Of a DNA stretch of 64,000 nt, positions 47,171 to 58,700 are shown piece after piece. Under the pieces are notes generated by a model. The model saw nothing but the letters and a program-made list of their open reading frames with translations, was not told the origin of the DNA and did no database searches. Source of the DNA: Dipteronia dyeriana (taxonomy: Eukaryota > Streptophyta > Magnoliopsida > Sapindales > Sapindaceae); the NCBI GenBank assembly GCA_032871835.1, contig CM065295.1, positions 25,430,501 to 25,494,500 on the forward strand, read 5' to 3'. Position 1 is the first letter of the stretch. Every line of letters starts with the position of its first letter. Both the position numbers and the translations under genes were made by a program.

Positions 47171-49486
47171 GCTAGTCCTCGAACAAAACTAGATTAAAAA
47201 CAAATACTAAAATCATACAAAAATCTAAAAATAAAATAAACTAAGCCACTTTCGTAGGGAACACGATAGCATTGAGCGTATGCTACAAGCCTTTAAATCT
47301 CTAGATGTCCCTAGTAGGAGGTGTTTTGTCTCCTGAGGGATTACAGCTATGCCACCCACAAACATATTTCTACGGAACACCAAATATTCAAGATGCAAAC
47401 TCACATGTACCATTCAAAACCAATACATGCTAGAGCCACTGAAAAAAGACTAAAATTATGCCACAATTTTGAATGCACTACTTATTTTTAAAGAAAAGCT
47501 CATACTCAAGACATTCTAGCTTCAAAAATGCATTCGTCAAACGCCATAGATATAATTCGTTTCGACTCTAATTCTCACTAGATGTCACTCTTAATTTCTC
47601 ACAAAACCTAGGTAAATGCACTCATCAAGCATATGTGAATGGAGTTTATGTACAAGAAATTTCAAGATATAATCGCATATGAATATATAGTAGAAAGAAC
47701 GCTTGATTTTATACAAAGGATCTCATAAACGGAATCAGACATTAAGAACAAGATAGAGCACATGTTTACCTTTACTCTCGAGCTAGCATTCTCAAAAGAT
47801 CAATTAGGTCTTTTCTTTGGTTGTAACAGGGTCATTGGGTGAAGGTTAAGAAAGAACGGGAAAAGAATAGCGAACAAACCTAGGATCATATCGAGAAATT
47901 CTTCGGTAATCTTCATACTCGGTTGAATTTCTTTGAATTCTTCATTCCACTTGCATCCAGGCTTCTTGAACAATTTTTGTTCATTCTCTTTCTTGAGTTG
48001 ATTTTGATTCCTCATCACTTCATTGTAAAGCTCTTTTCCTTTTCACTTACATTTGATTTGATTCATCATCTCATTCATTTATCTTCTTTTTTTTCAATCT
48101 TCTTTTTTATAAGATGAGAAGTTGTACATCAATTACCTAGTTCTTCCAACACCTTTTTCGCATTTGATCTTCTTGCTTTGTCTTTGTACATTCACATCAC
48201 AAATCACCCATTTCGAACTCTCTTCAATTTTCTTCATAATCTCAATATGATCCCAAGCTATAAGGTATGACTAATATATGGCTCATTGGGGTTAAGTTAA
48301 TGTGGGTGATGAAAGAAAATGACTTATAGTGTTTGGCTTTAAAATTGGCTATGGAACACATACATAAGGTAGGAAATATTTAAGGCTCTTTAAGTGAATT
48401 AAACACACATTGCCTATATCACTTCTAATGGTTCAACCAAAACAAGAGCAAAGTCCACATGTGATATCTTTTTATGATGAATGTTCTTTAATATCCAATG
48501 CATAACCCATTGAGATCAATTTCTAATGCTAAGAACCTAATGAGTGTTTAGGAGTAGAAACAAAAGAACCCTCTATAATTATATTTATGTACGCTTTTTG
48601 GTTTAGTAAACTCATAAGGGTAGTCTCTACTATTAATCATGGCAATCCAACTAATCATCCTATCAACCATCATATCGAGAGCATGCCATAAATTTTGAAA
48701 AATGCTATCCACTACTCTAAGTGGCAAGATGTTAGTCTAAACTTAGTGAATAAAGCATATATTATGGCGCTTAAAGCACACAACAGAAGCATTGAAAAAT
48801 AGAGGACAAAAATTCCAAAAACCGATGACTTTCGAAAACAACCTATGTCCGTTATTTAATGCATATCTCTAAAATTACTCAATAAACATTAACCATATTT
48901 TAACACAAGAAACTAGACATGAAAATACACACTTTTCATGCAAAACTTATTTCAAAATTCAAATGGTAAAAATGAGAAAACAGACGTTAAAAACAGTCGA
49001 CGTGAAGATTTGCAAAAACAGGGCATCGCCCATGACCTTTGATTGAAGAAACATTCATAACTTTTGAACCACTGCCCAGAATTTTACATTACTTAGACCA
49101 TTAAATTTGTATCGAAAAAAGAAAGAACCAACAGGGATGGAAAAATTTATTTCCTCACCAATTAATACAGTTTTAACAAAATGTTTGCCTCAAAAAATTT
49201 CAAAACATGGCACTTTTTTCCCAGATTTCAACAAATGGCTCAAAAAATAAAATAAACACAAATTCACACCCCCAAACATAATCTAAACATTGTCCTCAAT
49301 GTTTACATGACATTAAAAGCATGGACAACAAATAAAGAAAAAGTGTGGAAGACAATAACTCGAAACACAAAAAACTAAAGAAAACTAAAAATTAAAAACT
49401 AAAACAAAAACAAAAAGTTACCTAGGTGGGTTGCCTCCCACCAAGCGCTTTATTTAATGTCTCGGCAAGACGGGTGCTTGAAAAAC
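47171..49486 (-). other. Non-coding interior of the Athila-like element
   Basis: No gene is supported over 2.3 kb. At 49425-49460 the element strand carries AAGCGCTTGGTGGGAGGCAA, a motif I recall as recurrent in Athila-type gypsy families; that recollection is not verified here. Small TTTCTTGAGTTGATTTTGATT-type pyrimidine runs lie at 47940-48110. Confidence 0.55.
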
Positions 49487-49816
49487 TCAGCCAAATTCCA
49501 ATGTCTCAAATTTATGCTTAAACGCAATCATAACTTGGAAAAAATTATCCTGTGTCGGCATGTTACTACACACAATAAGCAAAGGCAAGTAAATGTTCAA
49601 TATAAAGTATTTTGAAATAAGTTCAGAAAACAACTTAATCCATTTGATGTTGTGTAGGCTGCTTGGAAAAGTAATGGGAAGGACATAAGGCTTGAGTTCC
49701 TTGTATAGGAGCGGTGCCTCAAAAGGGACATCTTCTGCTTCCTTCGCTTTTTCTTCCATCTCCTCCTTTTCAACTTCTTCACATACAACACTAGAAAAAT
49801 CATCAGAAAAAATCAT
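49487..49816 (-). pseudogene. Acidic linker and gag/protease-side remnant
   Basis: A 109-codon frame starts with an acidic stretch (EEVEKEEMEEKAKEAEDVPF) followed by PYVLPITFPSSLHNIKWIKL and LFSELISKYFILNIYLPLL. This resembles the segment between gag and protease of Athila polyproteins (a FPxRL...FSKF...IPLLD-type pattern). It has no protease active site. The resemblance is by motif memory only. Confidence 0.5.
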
Positions 49817-50011
49817 GGGTTACTATGGTATCAACAATCTCACCATTCGAAGGGATGTTGGTAGCTTCTTCTTACTCTGTTTGGCAGGGGAATTCTTTGG
49901 GCTCCTTTTTTTGGAAAACTTCAATCAATTGCCCAATTTTCACCACCATCTTCCTTATTAAAGCCCTGTGTTCTAAACTCTCAAATCAGTTTCTTGGAAT
50001 CTTTTATCATG

Positions 50012-50536
50012 CTAATTCATTCTCTTATCCATAGTCTGCATAAACTCTTTCATTGTATCCTCCAATGATGGTGAGACTAGCTGCTCATAGGTATTGACTT
50101 TATTGTTGCTCCATGAGAAGTCTTGACGATTCCTCCAATCCGAGTTGTAATTATTGTCATATGGTTCATAACTCGACCACTGACTATGGGAATTTCCATA
50201 TGATTCATTGATAGACCATGAATTGTAGGAATTTTCAAATGGTTCATGCATAGGTCTCATGTTGTATGAATTTTCAAATCGTTCATGCATATACCTCATG
50301 TTGTAGGAATTCAACGCTCGAGTCTGTTTTTCAACATATTCTGGAAATTCTCCACTAAAATGGCAGCCCCATAGATCTTGACCAACCATTCCACATATCT
50401 TGCAAACCCCTTGTTTTCTCCTCGGAGTCATCGAAATCGATCCTTCTATCTGACGACTTAAATCAGCTAGTTGCATAGTAAATCCATGAAGTATTTCTCT
50501 TTCCTCATCATAAGTATGTTGCCCGTAAAAGTCCAT
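50012..50536 (-). pseudogene. Gag C-terminal part with zinc knuckle, Athila-like
   Basis: A 174-codon open frame. Residues ~45-60 hold CKICGMVGQDLWGC, a CCHC knuckle in which the His is Gln, so metal binding is probably weakened. A Tyr/Asn-rich repeat of about 20 residues follows (FENSYNMRPMHEPFENSYNS-like units, three copies), then NYNSDWRNRQDFSWSNNKVN, a pattern seen in Athila gag. The capsid-forming N-terminal part is absent; only about 140 bases separate this frame from the primer site. Confidence 0.72.
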
Positions 50537-50673
50537 TGTACCTGAAAGGAAAACAAGAAAAAATAAAAATAAAAAGAAAACAAAAAATAAAAATAAAAAC
50601 TATTAACTAATGACTCTACTATTAAAAAAAATAAACTAAAGCTGAAGCTAGAAATAACCAATAAATTCAACTA

Positions 50674-50692
50674 ATCCCTGGCAGCGGCTCTA
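50674..50692 (-). other. Primer-binding site of the Athila-like element
   Basis: The element strand reads TAGAGCCGCTGCCAGGGAT eleven bases after the 5' LTR. The gypsy consensus in this context is TGGCGCC followed by a GTTGCCGGGGAT-type tail, so two central positions have changed. Confidence 0.6.
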
Positions 50693-50703
50693 AAAACTTG
50701 ACG

Positions 50704-52385
50704 TGTTGTAAATTCGCGTTTTATAAAAACAATAATCGTAAGTGCATGAATCGTGAAGATAAGCACAGTAGCAAGTAAGGATCGTTCCCACGAGGACTAC
50801 AGATTTACTGATTAAATCTAATTCTAATTAAAGCTAAATTAAAAGTAACCAAAATATTGTTTGAAATTGAATTAAAACTAAAACTAAATTAAATTAAAAC
50901 TAAGAAAGCAAATAAAAAGATTTGGTTGTGATCAATGGAAGAAAAACACTAGGTCATCAATGCTCCATTACTATGTCTACTCAATGTTTCAAATTGACTT
51001 TAAAAACAAAATATTAATCAAGTCAATGGTTCGTTCTTATCTTAAGTATGATTGTTACCGTATGATCCTGGGATAAATCAAGTATTCTCAATTACAGTTT
51101 ACCCATAGTTCAATGGCGCAAACTACAATCGAGAACCCATTAAGTGCAAGAACAATGAACCAAAACCTACTTGCATAGATCAATGCTAAGATCAGTTTTA
51201 TCCATTCAATTGAATATTAATTAAGATTACGTACAGATCAATACTTCAACCTCAATCATTAAATTATCAAAACCCTAAATTCATGTCAGCGTATGATCAT
51301 GCATTAACAAGAATAAAGAATTAAGACATAGGATGAATTGAATAAATCAAAACTCGAATTAATGAAAATATCATCAATTCTAATAAAGAGCATTCATAGA
51401 GGTTCACATTGATTCCCTAATATGAATTAGTTACACATGATGAAAATAAGAGAAGAGAAAGAAAAGATAAAACTCATCTTGGACTTTAATGAGTTCTTCA
51501 AGTCTTCAATGATGAATTCTTCTTCGTCTTTGAATATTCGATATGTAAAGATGAATGGAAGGTGTATGGTGATGGAGTGGTGGGGGACAGGCCCCTTGGT
51601 GGCTTAGGACCTCCCTTGACTTGTCTCTTTTGAATTGCAAAGAATAAGAAGTATTTATAGGTGATTTTTCCTTATGAACCCCCAATTCTTCTTAGGTTTA
51701 GGAAATCCATCAAGTGGGAAAGTAGAATGAAACAAGGAATGAGAATCCTTTCCTAAATTGAATTTTCTTTTTTGATGTTTGACTCATAATTTGAGTTTTG
51801 GAAGTTTCCCAAACATGTTTTGGTCTTCAAAAATCATTCGAATTTGATTAGGGAAGTTTTGAAACAATTCTGGACCAATTCGGAGTGGTTTTCCGCCAAA
51901 AATCTATCAAACCGAGATTTGGGTCGCTCCGGAGGTCACCACGGCCCAGACCGCGGAATTCCTCTACCATGTACTACTCTGCAGACCGCAGGCTAGGTCT
52001 CATGCCTGACGGCGGTCTAGACCGCGGTTAACTATCCAACACTGAGCTTCGGTTACTAAATTGAACATAACTTCTTCTAGGAATATTGGAATTGCAATCC
52101 GTAAAGTGCATCGGAAACTAGACTTCCAGCGATTTCAATCCATAGGTAGTAGGACATACAATTCGATCTGAGCTGAGAGATATAGGCCCCACAATCTTGT
52201 TTTTCTGCACTGCTTCAAAATTCAACATTTTTGCTCTTTTTCTCCAAAACAACATCTAACACCTCTTAAATGGAATGTGACCTATACATGCTCAACAAAC
52301 ACATAAAATACCTAATTTCACCCAAGAACAAAGCACAAATAATAGGAAATGGGGACCTAAAACATGTATAGAAATAGACTGATCG
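50704..52385 (-). repeat. 5' LTR of the Athila-like element
   Basis: Pairs with 45478-47148. The terminal A seen in the other LTR (GATCA) is G here (GATCG). A perfect 14 bp palindrome GCGGTCTAGACCGC lies at 52012-52025 within the GC island. Confidence 0.88.
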
Positions 52386-52644
52386 GATGGCTATGTAGGT
52401 TTTTTGTAACTCCGAGCCATAATTTCGGTTGTAGTTATTGTACATAATATTTTTTGTAATAAAATTAATAATTTAATTCATTATTTTAAATATTTAAATT
52501 TGGTAACGTTGAACAATAACGCATTGCATACGTCTCATAGTAAGAAAACTTTAAACTAAAATGCCCACTTAAAATTAAAATTAAAATGACATAAAAGTCA
52601 TACAATTACAACTAATGAAAGTGGCATCCATCTAAACGCGTCCA

Positions 52645-55391
52645 TCATGCTACGGTAGAGTCCTTCTCAGGGCACATCTTTTTGTTGTATCCAACTGAAT
52701 GATAGATGCCACACTTGCGCTGGTATTCCTAAGGAACAACTCTACTCGAGCCATCATTATTCAAAGGTGGGTTAGAACACCTCATTGTATTATGACCTGA
52801 ATGTCTACATCTTCTACACGATTTAGTGGTTGTTCTCTCCTAAGACGATGCATGTCGCCCCTCCCCCCCCCCCCCCCCCCCACCTCTCGGGTGTCCTGCT
52901 TGTCTCCTGGACAATGGATTCAATACCACCCGCTGAGCAATGTTGGATGGCACTACACATGAAGAATGATGGTCAATGGGCATAATAAGAACCGCGTACG
53001 CATCAATAAGTGTCTGTCTCCTATAATAGTCTGCATGCAAAGATGTGAAATCCAAGTTTCGCTCCCTGTAACAACATAAAGTTAGATATAAAATTAATTT
53101 GCAACAACACAAAGATGTGAAATCGATATCATGTACCTTGCTGCTGAAAGCGCGTGCGAACATAGGAACATGTTCATTTGAAATTTGTTGCACGTACAAG
53201 TCTTCCGAGCTAAGTCAACAATCCACTGCTTCCCGGACCGTTTAACTGAGAATATGTTACAATCAATTGGATTGACAGTCATATAACCACACTTGTCAAC
53301 ACGTTTGAGGATCACAAGATGTGTTGCGTCGGTCGACTGATGACGCATGGACTGTGCAGCTCGATGGCGATCATGAAACCACTTTTGTAGCATATTTCTA
53401 ATGAACTCTGCCAGTGTCAACCTAAGCAGTTGTCATGCAAATTTTAGGCATGAGTTTATGCATTCAGCAACATTTATTATCATTACCCATGTACCTTCTT
53501 TCGAGACAGTGTACACGGGACCACTTGTGGGGACTGGCAGTATTGACATAATTATATGCATTCTAGTGCAGGTTACGTAACTCTTCCATGTGACGGCTAT
53601 ATTTCAAATCAGTATACGATCTAGTTGTTTTATCTATTATAGTTGCTACATCCTTTCTGTGAAATAGCTTCTTGACATTTTCATAAAAGTGCCAGCAAAA
53701 TATCGTATAGGTTACATCAGGGAAAACTTTAAAAATCCCAGCATCAATGCTTACATGCCGACCGGAAATGAAAACAAAATCATCAATATGACCAAACAAG
53801 CCCTTCGAGCAATCCAAAAACCACTCTCATGAAAGGTAATTTTTTGAGTCGACGTACCCAAAAGCAATTGGATACACATGTTTGTTCCCATATTGTGCAG
53901 TTACAATAAACATTGTACCCCCGAATCTTCCTATCAAATGAGTATCATCTACTGCAATAAATGGATGCATACACCTCCAAAATCCTGAGTAAGGCACCCA
54001 GCGACATGAAAAAATAGAAAAATTTACCATCTTCACCACAATGTAAGTCAATGATTGTGTCGGGATTTTATTGCTCTAACACGTAACCAAATTATAGCAG
54101 TAGTTGGAAGGTTTCTTTATGTGTTCCATAGGTCAGTGACAATGTATAATTCAGGGCTTCATGTGCCTTACTGTACATGATTTGGATGCCATACATTATT
54201 TTTATATCGGCGATTATATCCTTCGGATACATTAGTCGACCATCTTGTTGTTGAAGTCTAGGTGCAACAACTTCTCCAATTATGACTGCACGAGTTTATC
54301 GGTGGCAGTGGTGAATCTCCTCCAGAGGACAAGTGTGTTCATTGATAAAAATTCTTACTTAGAAGTATGTCCCTTCATCTCTCCTCGCCGCTCTTAACTC
54401 CCACGTATAGTTGTCTATCAAACAAACCAAATGTAACGTTGTCTTATTGAACCTTTTCACTTTCCACTCGAAGTTCTACCTCATTGCAAAATGCCCAACT
54501 AGTCTCATCAAATCCTTTTAGTATGAAAAAATTGCCCTATATATATCATGCTTGTAGGTTCATCTTCTACCAAGTTCCTGCTTCCACCCATACCAAATGA
54601 ATGTGATTCTGCTCCTAGAATAACTCACGTTGTGGCATTATCGGAATTATATGGACTTACATTAGGCCTGACCTCGGAGGTTCCAGCTATATCTGGTGCA
54701 CTGAAACTAAATCTGTGTGCACATCTTCCCGTTTGGACAGGTTCTTCCTCTTCCTCATTGTTCGTTACATTATCTACCGGATGAAAATTTACCTCATTAT
54801 CCACCTCATGAATCGGCCCAAGATTCGGTTCAGTTTTCTACTCATTGTATTGGCGGTTGTACTTTCTATCATTAAATCTCAATTTGACAACCAAACCCAT
54901 CGTCGAATTGAGGTCTGATAATATCAGCATGGTCGACTACTTCTAGTGGGACACCACACATGTTTTTCTAGCCTTCGATCCCACTTCTTTCTGTGAACAA
55001 CTGGATGCTTCTGCTAAACGAACGAAATTGTTGGGTATTTTCACGAGGAGGGATATCTTCACCTATCACATCTCATATTGCCCTCTCAATTAGACTAACA
55101 CATACTTGAGGGATCACCCTATCTTCCCCTAGCATAAAATGAACATCATCGTCGTTTCTTATAAAAGTGCGACCACATAGTCCCAGGAACGATTGATATG
55201 GATCGTAGATCAATATTGTATTTGTTCACATCATACTTCACAATGGTTTGCACAATCGACAATAGTTCTTCATAAGTAATACTTTTTGACACATACATTA
55301 TTTGGTTATCGGAACCTAAAAACCTCTGTCTTCCGTCGGGTAACTACTCACATCGACTGTTGTAAGATATGACTATTCTCAAATGATTCAT
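52645..55391 (-). pseudogene. MULE (MuDR/MURA-type) transposase
   Basis: Read down from a Met at 55391 (MNHLRIVISYNSRCE): an N-terminal module (PDGRQRFLGSDNQIMYVSKS, ISIVPGTMW), then the catalytic domain with the first Asp in FIAVDDTHLIGRFGGTMF (about 53930), a position normally Asp in ISDRH that is Gly here (FISGRHVSIDAGI, about 53770), CWHFYENVKK, a SWIM finger CTCNKFQMNMFLCSH (about 53180), and two C-terminal zinc knuckles (CRRCRHSGHNTMRC and a decayed second). A 19-C run at 52863 encodes a Gly tract. Many frameshifts. It faces the Ulp1-like pseudogene. Confidence 0.88.
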
Positions 55392-55439
55392 TCTCTTGTC
55401 CAAATCAAAATTAAAATGTAAACAACAATTAAAAAAATC

Positions 55440-55760
55440 AAGTTTTTTTTTTACAAGTACCCGAGCTTTTTTGGCAAAAGATCGAGCTTTTTTTAATATT
55501 GTCTGAGCTTTTTTAGCCCTTTGTCGAGCTTTTTTTTAAGTGTTCGAGCTTTATTGTCAACTTCTCGTCGTTCCCGAGCTTTTTTAAACCATGTTCGAGC
55601 TTATTTTTCACAAAAATGCTCAAACTCATTTCAAAAAAGCTCGCCAATAGTCATAAACAAAAATGCTCAGACACTTTTGAAAAAAGTTCGAAACAAAGTA
55701 AAAAAAGCTCGGATAATTACAAAAAAATCTCGAACTATTACAAAATATTCTCGGCACATT
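55440..55760. repeat. CGAGCTTTTTT array with inverted arms
   Basis: From 55457 to 55600 the plus strand has about eight CGAGCTTTTTT units at irregular 20-35 bp spacing. From about 55630 to 55755 the complement (AAAAAGCTCG, AAAAAGTTCG, AAAAAATCTCG) recurs four or five times. The two halves could fold into a long imperfect hairpin. It lies just upstream of the MULE transposase start, in its leader. Confidence 0.8.
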
Positions 55761-56599
55761 CTGGCGACTACATATTCATACACCATTGGATACATAGTTA
55801 AACCAGTCACAAATTCATGAAAAAAATAAAAAAGATCAAAAAGAACTGTTACCTGCAGAATCAAAAGAGACACAAATTTTTTGGAGAGAAGTTGTAAATC
55901 GATTATCAGACAGCTTTTTTGAAGAGAGAAGATAACTTTTCATTTCTAAAGACTTGATGGAAACACAAAGACAAATTTTAAGGGCAATTTGGTAAGTTCA
56001 CCATAATAAGTGCCTTTTAAACATAAGTTATTAAACTAGTGACATCACTGCAACATAACAACAAAAAGATGACTTTCCTCACCATTTTCACATCTCATAT
56101 TACTGTGAGTTTGTTTCTCTGGAGGAGAGAAGCTTAATTATGAATCTAGGTTATACTAGATACATAACATGATGTTAATTAATGAAGTGGGTAGACACTA
56201 AAACCATTCAAAAATCCAAATTATTTCATTTAAACCGATCAATTCAGCCTGAACAATCCATTTTTGATTGGATTCTGAGCTTACAAGATTAAATTGGATC
56301 CAACTTTTCAAAACCATATTTAGATTGTTTAGTTAGTAGAATATCATAGAAAATTATTATAATTACGATTAGATTTGGATATTGATGGTTGAATAGAACC
56401 GTTCGTATCGCCATGTACATTTTATGCTTGTGTTACCTTCGATATTGTTAGAGTTGATATTTGAACCACTGCACATGTAATGTTTGATTTCGATAGGTAT
56501 CGTTAAACCTCCACTAGTTGGGTGTCACGATCTATTGTAATATTAATAAGAGTAATATATATTAGTAAACCGAAAAACAAATAGTCCAAAAACCAATAA
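55761..56599. other. Leader/flank of the MULE, no gene
   Basis: No coding region is supported. The segment 55985-56045 (AGGGCAATTTGGTAAGTTCA on) could be near a MULE terminus: a vaguely similar word occurs inverted at about 8030-8055. I cannot define a terminal inverted repeat or 9 bp duplication. Confidence 0.4.
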
Positions 56600-56637
56600 A
56601 AATGATGTGGTAAGTGATTTGTCCACTCATCACATCA
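56600..56637 (+). repeat. Left half of a palindromic element split by G2
   Basis: AAATGATGTGGTAAGTGA at 56600 is the inverse of TCACTTACCATATCATTT at 62269-62286; including TTGTC the match is 22 of 24 bases. Within the left half, GATGTGGTAAGTG and CACTCATCACATC also pair imperfectly. It looks like a ~90 bp foldback or MITE fragment in which the gypsy element landed. Confidence 0.65.
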
Positions 56638-57149
56638 TGACTCAGTAGAAAACTCAAAGGAATAAGACCGACGTCTATATTCCGTATTAAACTGAAATCC
56701 ATCAAAAATAAAGAGTAACGAACTCTAGAATTTTTATTGAATCAAAATCTAATGAGTCTTTCGGCTTACAAGTCTATTTAAAGTAATTAAACCCTAACTT
56801 GAATCCTTGTTGGACAAGAAACAGGATTACATGCAAAAGTTACCAAAAATAGAAAAATTACAAAAATAGCAAAATTAAATGATACTAACGACCCTAAGCA
56901 AGCCAGAATTGACATCGGACGATTCTGACTTGTCAAAGTCAACTTATGAATTAAAACAAAACTTTTCTAAAATGGCAAAAACTGCAATTACGGGGCCTAA
57001 ATGATGGAATTTGACAGAAAAAGGGCATGCCTCACTACCGTGGACAGAGACTTGAAAACATCTTGTTGATTTGCTTCAGATAAAGTCACTTAGCCTTGAA
57101 TTTAGGATAGTCTCTCAAAGCCATGTAGGAATCAGCTACTTGTTCTACA
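56638..57149 (-). repeat. 3' LTR of G2
   Basis: Plus-strand ends TGACTCAGTAG and TTGTTCTACA. Pairs with 61704-62233. The integrase C-terminal frame runs into it. Confidence 0.85.
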
Positions 57150-58700
57150 TGAGTCCCCTCTACTTGGAAAGAACTCGACCTCGAGTTAGGCTCAAGATAG
57201 AGAGACTCTTCCGCATGATACTGGAACAAGTCTGCAACATTGAAAGTCTTGGAAATACCCATGGTGTCAGGTAGGTCGACCAAATAGGCATCATCATTGA
57301 TCTTCTTCATAATCTGGTATGGATCGTACTTCTTGGGCTTCAGTTTGTTATAGGTACCAATTGGGAACCTCTCTTTGCGTAAAAAAATCATCATTGAATC
57401 TCCCTCCTCAAACACCTTCTAGTGTCTATGCTTGTCTACAGCTGCATTGTATTTAGCATTAGTTTCTTCCAGTTTTTGTATCACCTCTGTTTGCACCGCT
57501 TGAGCCTGAGTAGCCATTTTTTTTACAGCAACACTAACTCCAGGACCCTTTAGTAAACGAATTAAATCCACAGTATGCCTTGGTGGCAACACATATGCTA
57601 CAGGAAAAGGGGATTTTCCTGTGGCATTATGCACAGCTCTGTTGTAGGCAACCTTAGCTTGAGGTAATGCATGATCCCACTGTTTCGGCTTATCTCCGCA
57701 AATGCAACAAACCAAATTTCCCAATGTCTTGTTCGTCACTTCTGTTTGCCCATCAGTTTGTGGATGTGCAGTAGAACTACGTTTCAGTATTAAACATCTT
57801 CCACAAGGTCACCCAAAAATAGCTAAGGAATTTTATGTCACGATCAGAAGCAATTGACTGTGGCACTCTATGTAGTCAGACCACCTCTCTAAAGAATAGT
57901 CGGGTTATGTGTAAAGCATCGGAGGTCTTCCAGCAAGGAATGAAGTGAGCCATTTTTGAGAATCTGTCAATCACCATAAAACCGAATCTACTCCTCGCTG
58001 GGTACGAGGTAGCCCTAACACAAAATCCATAGACAAATCCTCCCAAATATTGTTAGGCACAGGCAAAAGCATATAAAGACCAGTACTTTGTGACTGACCT
58101 TTAGACACCTGACAAACATTACACATCTACACAAAATCTCCAACATCTCATTTCAATTGTGCCCAGAAATACAGATCCTTCAAGCTAGCCACCGTTTTGT
58201 CTCGACCCAAGTGTCCACTCAATCCACCTCCAAGCAAGTCACAGATTAACTTCTCTCGCAGAGACGTCCTAGGAATACACAAACGATTCACATGAAACAG
58301 ATACCCATCACTCTCATGAAAATCACTGGCAGGCTATTTCTCAATACACTTTAACCAGATTTCTTTGAAGTCTTCATCCTCCCCATATAATTCCTTCAAA
58401 TAGTCAAACCCCACAATTTCATGCACCAGAGTCACGAGTAGGGTGGCACGACAGCTCACGCATTAGCAACTCGGTTCAAAACCCCTAACTTATGCTTAAG
58501 AACAAAAGGAAATTTTTGAAAGAAAGTGGCACACCTGACATGCATATTGTCCAAGTGCTTCTGGCGGTTAATAAACTTCAAAGCCTGATGATCCGTGTAC
58601 AAGACAAGCTCCCTCTGTACTAGGTAATGTTCTCAGTGCTTCAAGACTCAGACCACTGCGTAGAACTCCTATTCATAAGTACTTCACTTATAGCGAGCTT
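57086..58700 (-). pseudogene. G2 integrase and RNase H C-terminal region
   Basis: The piece 57086-57415 is the integrase C-terminus ([34 protein letters not shown]). The piece 57419-57739 is the distal core ([20 protein letters not shown]). Between 57740 and 58700 the zinc and catalytic parts are readable only in pieces, for example [18 protein letters not shown] words near 57850 with stops. Five or more lesions. Confidence 0.78.

Larger units (their letters stand above)
45478..52385 (-). mobile_element. Non-autonomous Ty3/gypsy element (Athila-like), inserted in the MULE
   Basis: Two LTRs of 1671 and 1682 bp flank a 3.55 kb interior with a primer site, a polypurine tract, and only remnants of gag and of a neighbouring acidic region. 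There is no RT, RNase H or integrase, so it depends on another element. By eye the first 270 bp of the LTRs differ at about 5 % of sites, plus an 11 bp indel near 51375. It is among the younger insertions here. No clean target-site duplication is evident. Confidence 0.88.
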
